Positions 55,281-64,000 of a DNA stretch of 64,000 bases are shown here, piece by piece. The first letter of the stretch is position 1. Each line of letters starts with the position of its first letter. Both the position numbers and the translations under genes were made by a program. The stretch is from Diphasiastrum complanatum (Eukaryota > Streptophyta > Lycopodiopsida > Lycopodiales > Lycopodiaceae), in the NCBI GenBank assembly GCA_029204225.1, contig CM055112.1, positions 31,291,996 through 31,355,995 on the forward strand. Direction: 5' to 3'. The notes beneath the pieces are model-generated. The model saw only the letters and a list, made by a program, of their open reading frames with translations. It did no database searches and was not told the origin of the DNA.

Positions 55281-57959
55281 GTCAACTAGAAAGTGACAAC
55301 AATATGAACTATTATATCCTACATCCTTACAATGTGTTTCACAAAAAAAACAACACATTGATTGGCTAGTAGAATGAAATACATTGACCTATACATGGGC
55401 TCACACGTAGATTCCTTTAATAGTTGCTTGGTTGTTGGAAGGACAAAGGTTTTGACAAGTGCTGCTGGAATTGAAATTCCTAAACAAGAGACTTTTCCAT
55501 GTGCAGTCAAGATTGGTAAGGTTCCCTACACGATGGCAAATGATTGAAAAAGAGAAGACACCCCTTTAGTCGATTATTGAGCTTTCAACTATTGGCATCA
55601 ACACCTGAATCCACAATTTGTTTGGTGAATATTGAAACGTAATGTGGATGAAAAGAGATACATCGCGTAAGCAAGTGATCAGGATTAGAGCATATATAAA
55701 CCAAAACTTGAAAAGATAACCTATTGTTTTTTTGAGGCTGATGGATAAAAGGTAAAAATTTGCTTACCAAGCACACATCCATCGCATCAAAACTAGACCA
55801 ATTGTCTTTTTCCCTTTTGAACTACCAAAATGTACACAAAACACATTTCTTGCTAGTGTGAACCAAGTTGCCTCAAAAAAGAAAGATTTCCCAAGTCCTC
55901 CTTATTTATGTAAAGCAAGAAAAGCTTCTCTTATAGATTCATCTTGGCCTTCAACAACATATGTACATCTCCAATCCCATGTCCTCCATCTTATTCAAAA
56001 TCTAACATTTCAGGCTTTAAATGACCTCCTTTTTTTTTCCCAAAATTCACTACAACAAGACACGTGATTTTGTGCTTTTTTTGAGCATTTTTTATTAAGA
56101 TAGAATTTAAAATGAGTCATGGGAGGAGCGGAAAGCTCAATCGTCGAGTTCGTCATTTGGCCTTAGTATAAGCCTTGCAAATTTTAACATATTTTTCAAA
56201 GATTTATAGGGAGGGTTATAGGAAGGGTTATACAGAGGGTTATAGAGAGGGTTAGTATAGGGAGGGTCAAGCAGGCCAAGAGGAATTCCTAAATACTTTG
56301 TTCATCGAGGGTAATACTGTGACTAATGGAAAAAAGGCCCCTTCGGTATAAACCATGGTATAAAACATAATGTAAATGCATCTCACTTTTGCTCATTAGT
56401 GTAGGACAGCTGTTTGATAATGGATTGGATGTCAAATTTTATATTGACAAGTGTGTAATCTCAAGGGAGAGTGAAATGATAGGTAGAGGATCTAGAGTTG
56501 GAAAGTTGTACAAGCTAGATTCTAGGGAGAGTGCTAACATTTATGATGTTGCTTATGAGACCAAGGTTCATCAGGAGGACCTATGAAATAAGAGATTGGG
56601 ACATCTCAATTTCAAGGCTATGCAATCTATGGTCAAGGAAGGAAAAGTAGTTGGACTACCAAAAACACTTTCAAAGGAGCTTCAACCTTGTGAAGCTTGT
56701 GTTTTGGCAAAATCACATAGGAGACCTTTTCTGAGATCCAACATCAAAACTCAACATCCATTTGAACTCGTGCACTCTGATGTTCATGTCTCTTCAAGCA
56801 AGAGCAAAGGAGGAGCAAATTGCTTTGTTTCTTTCATAGATGATTACACAAGATATTCTTGGATCTACATGCTATCTTCTAAAGCCATGGTTTATGATGT
56901 CTTTCTTACTTTCAAAGCTTATGTATAAAAGTAGTTTTATTTCAAGTTAAAAGCTTTGAGAAGTGATAGTGGCGGTGAATATACCTCTACTGTGAGCAAG
57001 AGGGTATATAGAGATAATTTTCTTGTTCTTATACTCCTCAAAAAAATGGAGTTGCTGAAAGAAAAAATAGACCATTATGTGAATTTGCAAAAGCCATTAG
57101 GCTAGAAGCATCTCTACCTAAAGAATTTTGGGGAGAAGTAGTTGCATGTGCAAATTATCTTTGTATTAGGCTTCCTAATCTTGCTATAGAAGGAAGAACA
57201 CCATTTGCGATGTTGTACAAGAAAAAGCACTTCAATCCAAGAAATGGGTTGAAGCAATGACGCTCGAGTTTGAAGCCTTGATGTCAAACCACGCATGTGA
57301 GCTTCTGGAGCAAGCTAACAACATGCATGTCATTGGATGTAAGTGGGTATTCAGGATCAAGTACAACAATGATGGATCCATCAGCAAATTCAATGCAAGA
57401 CTTTGTGCCAAAGGTTACTCTTGAATCAAAGGTCTTGACTATGAAGACACTTTTGCAGCTATTGCAAAAATGGTAACTATAAGAATTCTCATTTCTCTTG
57501 CATGTTATCAAAATTGGAGGATGTTTCAACTTGATGTTTCTAATGCCTTTTTCAATGGTTACCTTGAGGAGGAGATCTACATGGAGCAACCACCTGGATT
57601 TGTGAAAGTTGGTGAAGAATCAAAAGTTTGTCTTTTGTTCGAAAGTCTCTATGACCTAAAACAAGCACCAAGGTCTTGGTATACAATGCTCAACTCCTTT
57701 CTCATATCACTCGGATTTCGTGTTAGTGAATATGACCCTTCATTGTATATTAAGTTTGTAAATAAAAATCTGGTTATTCTTCTCATCTATGTAGATGATA
57801 TCATTCTTAGTGGAAATAATGAGGAGCTAGTTGAAGAAACTAAGTATGCACTTGGTAGTGGATTTCAGATGCAAGATCTAGGAGTTCTTCACTACATTTT
57901 AGGCCTAGAAATTGACTTTTGGAAAGAACATGCTTTCATAAGTCAAAGTAGATATGCAC
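55281..57959. repeat. Direct duplication block A' (partner 5070-6678)
   Basis: The fuller copy of block A; it holds the CACTA-like end at 56048, the GGGTTATA tandem repeat at 56212-56270 and most of a copia pol relic. The copia sequence continues to 58273 beyond the duplicated part. Confidence 0.85.
56048..56078 (+). mobile_element. CACTA-like terminal inverted repeat motif
   Basis: CACTACAACAAGACACGTGA, then ttttgtgc. Counterpart of 5792 in block A; see there for the reservation about the missing opposite end. Confidence 0.45.
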
Positions 57960-58273
57960 TTTCCATGCTTAAGAAATTTCAAATGGAAAACTATAAAGGC
58001 ATAGATACACCAATGGAGCACATTGTAAAAGTTCCTATGAAAGATGATGAAAGATCCTTTGAGGACATCACTCTTTATAGGAGTATTATTGGCTCACTTA
58101 TATGGTTAACTGTGACAAGGTATGATCTAAGCTTTAGTGTGCATAAGTTATGCCAACACATGCAGGATCCAAAGAAATATCATTGGAAGTTGGCTAAAAG
58201 AATCTTGAGATATGTATCTTCTACCTTAGACTTTGGATTGATCTACAACTCTCTCCTAGCAAATATTGTCTGA
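56389..58273 (+). pseudogene. Ty1/copia pol relic (pre-integrase, integrase, RT)
   Basis: Pre-integrase block (LISVGQLFDNGLDVKFYIDK, then NKRLGHLNFKAMQSMVKEG), integrase (CEACVLAKSHRRPF zinc-type end, PFELVHSDVHVSSSKSKGG, CFVSFIDDYTRYSWIYML, LRSDSGGEY), with stops at 56584, 56926 and beyond, then PKEFWGEVVACANYLC and MLYKKK joined by deletion to the RT linker at about 57227. RT is open from 57470: FQLDVSNAFFNGYLEEEIYM, SLYDLKQAPRSWYTML, LLIYVDDIILSGNNEELVEE (YVDD intact), LGVLHYILGLEIDF, RSIIGSLIWLTVTRYDLSF. It ends at the RT-RNase H junction. Same family as 692-1458 and 6137-6678; no LTRs seen. Confidence 0.9.
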
Positions 58274-59330
58274 TGATGTTTCTTGTCCCATACTTCAGCT
58301 GGACAACAATTTATACAAGTCTCTGTTGAGCTTGTAATGGCGAAAAACTCCTTGTCATAGTGGGAAAGTTTCAAAATAAATAGCTCTAGTTATAGGGCAT
58401 GAAGGTTAAATTTTTTCAAAATAGGTGTCCATTTTTAAAGACTACCCATTCCTTGAGGCTTTTCACCTTTTACCACATTGCTTTCCTCATCATTCCATAT
58501 TCGTGGAGGGGATGGATCTATCTAAAGCAAAACTTCAATAACATAAAACATAGATTCCTGCACTAACTATCCCTTTGGACTTGCCTTATGACGACGGACA
58601 AAATCTTTCAAAACTTTCATGAATCTCTCAAAGAAAAAAATCTACCTACATTATATTTTAACACATTGAGAGCATTATGTTATTCATTTAAAAAACATAT
58701 ATCACTGGCCAAATAGACTACGTACTTGACATTTTTCCAAAGGGGTTCACCCCATCAATGTGTTTCCATGCAAGAGAATTTGAGGGTACTCTCTTGTTCT
58801 CATCCGAAGAACAATACCTAGCATGCCAATTCACAAATTCTACAAGAGACTTGCAACAAGGTTGTCATATTGACGTAATTACTGTTTGTTTTCACGAAAA
58901 TAACTATACCATTGACATAATTATGTGAAATCTCATAATAACATCAACAAAAAATGACCCTTTGGTAATGTTGGACCGGGTTGTCCAGTGGAATAGCTAG
59001 CCGGGCTCTACAAACTTAGCCCGTTGGGCTCCGCCGGGTCCAAAAATGATGCCCGCCGAGACCCGGGGTGCCCTCTAACATAGCTCTCACGGTTTAGGTT
59101 TAGGTTTACATATTCAATTAATGTGCAATCTTGAATACCTGAGCGTTCAATTAATGTGCAATCTTCAATAAATTTTCAAACAAGCCTTTTGGGCCCACGG
59201 GCACCATGATGAAGACCGTCGGGCATCATTAAGGGACCCACCAGGCAACCAGTTTGTCCAGTTTAGGCCGGTGGAACATCAACCCAAGCATTATTAATGT
59301 TCCAAGGCATGGATAATAACCCTCATATTT
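58274..59330. other. Region with a GC-rich patch, no gene recognised
   Basis: AT-rich sequence to about 58970, then a GC-rich patch (58975-59080 and 59170-59275) with repeated ccgggt/gcccg words and a short ggtttaggtttaggttta telomere-like run near 59092. It may be noncoding sequence of the adjacent CACTA element. Confidence 0.3.
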
Positions 59331-59351
59331 TTCAAATTTTACTTAACATAA

Positions 59352-59600
59352 TTACGTTTCTAAAAACCCTGCTTGCAATATAACAATTGTTGCAATTGTA
59401 GAATTATTGGAAAATCTTGCAACACCTTGCATGGCATAGTGGTTCCTTGTAAGTTGTCTCAAATATCGAGGACTATCACATACAAGACAAGCCTTTAACC
59501 CTCGATACTCACCATGATATAAGATGCAATCTTTCGAACAAGCATGATGTAATGTATAGTCCATTCCCATTGCATTCAATATTTTCCTGAAGAAACTAAG
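59352..59600 (-). pseudogene. CACTA (En/Spm) TNP2-type transposase fragment
   Basis: The minus-strand frame reads MNAMGMDYTLHHACSKDCIL, YHGEYRGLKACLVCDSPRYL. Plant TNP2-type transposases carry a block of the form LG-x-Y-x-x-IHACPNDC-x-L(F/Y)-x-x-E(Y)...-CPVC-x-x-(S/P)RY; the Cys and His spacing is preserved. The frame degenerates after SPRY. Only this block of a protein of many hundred residues is recognisable, so it is a relic of a transposon that moves by cut and paste. Confidence 0.75.
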
Positions 59601-59639
59601 AGTTTCTATTCTTCAAAGCCTTAGCATTTTTCTTAGTCT

Positions 59640-60090
59640 TTCCTTGCTGGTTTTTCCCCTAACTGTTGCATTTCAGACTATGTTTCGTACAGTCTGCATT
59701 TTTGAACCGTTTTGTCACACAGTTCGCAATTTTTGGTCATGAGGAAAATACATCACTAAGTCAAAACACTCAGAAAATAATTCTGGCCGCGACATTGTCT
59801 TATAAATGCCTTAGAAATGTTTTCTGGCCTACTGTCACATTTCGAGAAAAAGTGACACTGTCATGTTTTTTGCATTTTGGGAAAAAGCAACACGGTCTCC
59901 AAATGCCTTAAAAAATGTTTTTCAGGCATGTCGCACTTTTTCGCCCTTTGAGAAAAAGCAACACTGTCGGGTTTTTTGGTCTTCCGAAAAAGTGACATTG
60001 TCTCCGCCTTCCGGAAAAATGCGAAGGTGCCCTTGAAAATGCGACACTGCCCTTAAAATCACAAAGGCGTCTTTTAGCAAAATGTGAAGG
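59640..60090. repeat. Degenerate repeats of GAAAAAGYGACACTGTC type
   Basis: Words gagaaaaagtgacactgtc, gggaaaaagcaacacggtc, gagaaaaagcaacactgtc, cgaaaaagtgacattgtc and tgaaaatgcgacactgcc recur every 25-90 nt, mixed with aaatgcctta(g/a)aaatgttt. Such short repeated words resemble the subterminal repeats of CACTA elements, and the CACTA transposase relic is adjacent; the link is an inference. Confidence 0.6.
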
Positions 60091-60534
60091 TCTGCAGTGT
60101 GAAGTAATGGGCATAAAGCGGCTGATGCGCGGAGGGATAGTGACAAGAAACTAGAATCAATTTTTATTCAGCCCGATGCATTTCTTTTGATTAAAGCTTT
60201 GACTTAATCAGTTCCCTAGATTGATCACAGAAAGGATCAACAAAGAATACAAAAAACAAAAGAGGAAAGAGATCATAGATATAGAACAGACGTAACTGTA
60301 AAACGAGATAGCTCCAGAGTGAGTTTACAGATTAGTAGTAGCTAGTCATATTACTCGTGAGAGAGAACATCTCTCTTGTGCCAACATGCTGATCTGAGAA
60401 ATAGATAGCGCTCAAAAGAATGTTGTAAATTCAGTTCTGACAATAGAAGCGATTTTCGCAATGCTCTGTTTTGTAATGTGTATGATCTGCAATATTGGAA
60501 TGCATGCTAGCTGTATATAACTTTCCGTTGTTGA
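60091..60534. other. Stretch without recognised features
   Basis: No coding similarity, repeat partner or RNA gene recognised. Confidence 0.35.
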
Positions 60535-61378
60535 AATACAAAAATTCAATCCCCTAGGAGATCCATCAAGTCTCAGACTATTATAACTCAATCCAAAGTA
60601 CTGTAGTTACTTTAACGAGTTAATAGCCCCATTTATAGCATCACATGCAAGAAATCAACAATCCATCTAAATCTCAATAGATGTAACTGTCTCCTATAAA
60701 TCCAGAGACGTGGATTGAATCCATACACAAACACATGTAGACTGCCATCTGTAGCAGAATACAATCCACTAAAATAACCAAAACTCTCGATAAGTAAAAA
60801 TAATGTACTTACAAGAAATGCCTGTGAGATCCAATAGGACTCAATAAGATATTGGAGTAAAGGGATTTAGACTTCCAAATCAGTAATCTGAAATCTCAAC
60901 CATTTTAATAGACTGGAAATTGCTCCTCATATTTAAGAATCAATGTATTTTCAAATTGTCCTCTGATTAATATTTATGATCCGTCAATCACAAATAGTTA
61001 GATTCTTATGATTCATCAATCATAATTTTCTGGAATCTAAATGATACTAAATTCCTAAAGTATACTAGATTTATGTCTAATACATAACTTAGAAAAGATA
61101 TAGGAAATCATTCTAAAATCTTCCCCATCCTGGACATATTGGATCTTAAGAATATTTCTCAAACTAGATTCTTAACCAAAATGTGAGTTATCCAAATTCC
61201 GAACCATCAAGTAATCAAAGACAAAAAGCATACCAAAATAATATCAATAAGCAACCTCATCAAACCCCCTTGAGTACTCCAACTAGGATTAGGTTGATTC
61301 ACTACATAAATTTCATGATCAAATTCACTTCTATCCCCACAAAACTGAGATTAATAACTTCTGATCTTGCTTCGACAC

Positions 61379-63530
61379 ACTCGATGGAGATAACTACCAT
61401 CTTTGAAAGTTCAAATCATACTACTAGCTAGAAAATTGTGGGACATCGTTGATGGCACAGAATTCAAACCAGAAGGTGACGCAGCCATCAAATGGAGACT
61501 GAGAGATGGCAAGGCTTTTTCCATGATCACTCGCAACATTAAGAACACCCAAATCAGTCACATACATGTTGTTCAAACTGCTAAGAATGCATGGGGCATT
61601 CTAGCAACTCTTTATGATATCATAGATGTCACTTCCAAACTCCACTTGAGGAAGAAATTTTTCACCCTGAGAAGATCTGACACAGATAGTGTTTTGAGTC
61701 ACCTCAACACTTTCAAAAACCTTATGGAGTAGATGACTACAACTGGCTCAATCATAGAAGATTCCAATGTCGTCATGACTCTATTATTGAGTCTACCTGA
61801 AGCCTACAAAAATTGGCTTATGGCAATTTCAACCCGTAAGCATCTCACTCTATCAAGAGTAATTCTATGCTTCTACAAGAATGAATCAGAAGAACTACAT
61901 CCTCCTCATGCTTAGAATCAGATCCTCAAGCTCTATATTCAAAAATTCAGAAGTTCATATCCAAGAAAAAAAGGACTCCCGAACTTTGAAGTACAACAAC
62001 GAAAAGAAGAAGCAGTTCCAAGAGCAAGAAAATTCTGCTTCGACCAGTTACTCAATCCAACAATAGGAAGCAGATGAAGTAGCTTTCATGACCAAAGTTG
62101 GAGAAAAATAGGATATTGATTCCTAGTATCTAGACTCACATATGACTCACCATCGCGACTAGTTCAAAGACTACAAGTCATTCACCCACTCTCGAGTTGT
62201 GCAACTAGGATACAACTCATCTCATTCCATCGAGTGTAAATAAATAGTCAAAATTGAATTTCATAAAGGTGAAGTCAACATTCTCCACATTCCAAATCTG
62301 ACCAAAAATCTGCTCTCAGTTAGCAAAATTACTGATTCAAGATGGAGGGTCAAATTTGATACAGATGGCTGCACCATTCTTGACAAATCTTGTAAATGAT
62401 CGAACAACCAGATTCCGATCGCGATATTGATTCTAACAATGATTCAAAATCTCAACGGGTCGAATCACATCAGAGAGTCGAAGTTCAACCTAGATTGAAC
62501 CGATCCAGACAGCCTCCATCTTGATTTATGGATGATGCAGCTTGTTACTTTGTATAGCAACCAACGATTGTTTCAGAGGCAATGTCTACGTCTGATGTTG
62601 ACCAGTGGAAAGCAGGGATGTGGACACCAAATTCGATTCTCTCATAGAGAATCAAACATGGACAGTCACAGAGCTGCCAAAGAATCAAAATTTGATTCCA
62701 TGCAAATTGATATTCAAGACGAAGTATGATGATGAAGGAAGGCTAAATCGCTACAAAGCCAGACTCATCGCCAAAGTCTATTCCCTAGATCTGGGTTATT
62801 CTGAAACCTTCAACCCAGTTGTCAAGCATGCTTCAATCTGACTACTACTCTCCTTTGTAGCACAGGAGATCTTGAAGTCCATCAAATGGATGTCTAGACC
62901 GCTTTCCTCAACAGAACCATCGAAGATTAAATTTATATGTTGTAGCCAGAGGGATACAAACTGAAGGTTAAACAACAACACCTTTGTATGCAAAATACAC
63001 AAGACTCTCTATGGCTGAAACAGTCACCCAAAGCCTAGTTTTAGTAAATCAATGCATTTCTAATCAAGAATGGTTTCAATCCAAACTTAGCATACTCGAA
63101 TGTGTACTTCAAGTCTGTATCAGATTTCTTCATCATCATCACTCTTTATGTAGATGATACTCTATTTTGCAATAACAATCTAAATCTGATGAAGGATACA
63201 AAATGCATGCTGGCCCAGGAGTACAAAATGACTGATATGGGTCCAGCCCACTATTGTCTCGGAATCGAAATATTCCGAAAACCACCCAGCAAACTGATTT
63301 TTATCAGTCAGCAAAGTTATCTCACCGTTGTTCTGGAAAAGTATGGAATAGCCAACTGCAAATTGAGATACTTTCTACTTGACTCTGGACTAAAGCTATC
63401 AAAGGAACAATATCCTCGAACTGAGGTAGAAAAAGAGAAAATGAAGCAATATTTGTTTCACTCCATCATTGGCTCACTGATATACGCAATGATCTGCACA
63501 TGACCAGACCTTGCATATTCGACTAGTTCA
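61379..63530 (+). pseudogene. Ty1/copia gag-pol relic
   Basis: Gag pieces: MEITTIFESSNHTT, WRLRDGKAFSMITRNIKN, ISHIHVVQTAKNAWGILATL, VTSKLHLRKKFFTLRR, then a stop at 61730 and NVVMTLLLSLPEAYKNWLMA, LTLSRVIL. A degraded protease and pre-integrase follow (62130-62400), then RT words (LNRYKARLIAKVYSLDLGYS, 62746-62805), VHQMDV, and an open palm region at 63102-63503 with intact LYVDDTLFCNN and MTDMGPAHYCLGIEIFRK. Integrase is missing as in block B, so the deletion predates the duplication. Stops and frameshifts throughout. Confidence 0.85.
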
Positions 63531-63601
63531 CTCAGCCAGTTCCTATCGAATATAAAGTTAATGTTAAATCTTAAGATCAAAGTTTTTCGGGATATACATT
63601 A

Positions 63602-63640
63602 AGGGGGGGTGTTAGATTTTTAATGCTCAGCCTTAAAAAC
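63602..63640 (+). mobile_element. Polypurine tract and start of copia 3' LTR
   Basis: aagggggggtgttagatttttaatg: purine tract then TGTTAGATTT. Cut short by the opposed gag relic, exactly as in block B. Confidence 0.7.
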
Positions 63641-64000
63641 ATTCACGCAATGAGCATCTTGAACAAACTGCTGAAGTCCGATCCTCAAAAAGGGGTGAGG
63701 TTGCCTTGTTTGCTCTCTCCTTGTGCATTCTTTTTCTTGTAACACTCGGCTGCAATGTGCCCCTTCTTTCCACAAAAGAAGCACATGAGTTTGACTTTGT
63801 TCTTCTTTCCACCTTTGGAGCTTGATGGTTGATCATCATTCTTGGTCTCCCTCGACTGGATCTTCTTCTTGGACTTTGCCTTTCCTTTACTTGAGAAGTT
63901 GACCTTCTCATCACCATCATGCAATCGTAAGAAACCAATACTTTACTTGACATGAAGGATTCTACTCTCCTCGGCCACAAGCACACTATGGAGCTTGTCA
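63640..64000 (-). pseudogene. Ty1/copia Gag C-terminal fragment with intact zinc knuckle
   Basis: The minus-strand frame 63924-63685 reads VNFSSKGKAKSKKKIQSRET, KGGKKNKVKLMCFFCGKKGH then IAAECYKKKN, with a complete C-x2-C-x4-H-x4-C knuckle. Upstream on the minus strand, to the window edge, lie late capsid residues (DKLHSVLVAEESRILHVK). It is the better preserved twin of 14800-15355 and continues beyond the window. Confidence 0.8.

Larger units (their letters stand above)
60535..64000. repeat. Direct duplication block B' (partner 11858-15330)
   Basis: Collinear with block B and running off the right edge of the window. It keeps the gag segment that block B has lost. Confidence 0.85.

Noticed and set aside
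56389..58273. A functional copia reverse transcriptase because the RT frame is open for 267 codons with YVDD
   Set aside because: The integrase has stops, the linker is deleted, RNase H is absent and no LTRs flank it.
1..64000. CRISPR arrays, operons, phage or bacterial genes
   Set aside because: No regularly spaced identical repeats, no ribosome-binding-site-linked gene strings; introns and plant retroelements dominate.
1..64000. tRNA, rRNA or snRNA genes
   Set aside because: I saw no cloverleaf with A and B boxes and no rRNA signature; tRNA-like words found were primer-binding sites next to LTRs. A dedicated scan was not possible.

Overview
This window is nuclear DNA of a land plant with a repeat-rich genome. 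The evidence is a three-exon alpha-expansin gene with canonical GT-AG introns, importin-5 (karyopherin beta-3) exon relics, and a dense nested population of Ty1/copia and Ty3/gypsy LTR retrotransposons, a CACTA transposase relic and a MITE. The sequence alone does not fix the species; the old, heavily mutated elements are typical of large, slowly purged plant genomes. Most open frames here are retroelement relics or chance frames. I see no CRISPR array, tRNA or rRNA.

The one apparently intact cellular gene is an alpha-expansin at 34605-35923 (+; three exons, 261 residues). It lies in the right arm (33811-37012) of a large inverted repeat. The left arm (19068-22400) carries the same locus in reverse: an expansin pseudogene (20156-21606, -) with three nonsense changes and one frameshift, plus a matching importin-5 relic. 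A third, exon-3-only expansin relic (30450-30758, +) lies in the 11.4-kb spacer beside a MITE. The spacer also holds an unclassified reading frame (about 22768-23828), a gypsy-type gag-protease element without recognisable pol (25410-27755), and an LTR family with a long noncoding 3' interior (27756-29909).

The flanks are retroelement debris. 0.5-1.5 kb: copia integrase/RT fragment (-). 1.6-4.1 kb: 5' half of a copia element with LTR, primer-binding site, gag and partial protease (+). 5.1-6.7 kb: doubly deleted copia relic. 7.8-8.3 kb: copia gag and primer-binding-site relics (-). 9.4-9.8 kb: microsatellite and tandem repeats. About 11 kb: possible LINE endonuclease relic. 11.9-15.3 kb: copia relic plus an opposed copia gag. 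15.6-19.1 kb: noncoding retroelement block. On the right: chromovirus 3' end with chromodomain and LTR (39.1-40.1 kb), gypsy gag-protease (40.1-42.5 kb, -), a copia element with both LTRs inserted into another copia element (44.6-48.0 kb, -), gypsy RT and copia gag scraps (48.1-49.1 kb), telomere-like degenerate repeats (49.6-50.3 kb), and second copies of the three left-hand blocks.

Three large direct duplications tie the two ends together: A (5070-6678 / 55281-57959), B (11858-15330 / 60535-64000) and C (15574-19067 / 50742-54451). The order is A-B-C on the left and C'-A'-B' on the right, a circular permutation. With the inverted expansin repeat this makes the window a multi-step segmental-duplication mosaic. 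The main biological interest is the expansin locus: one intact copy, one recently broken inverted copy able in principle to form a hairpin transcript, and one relic.
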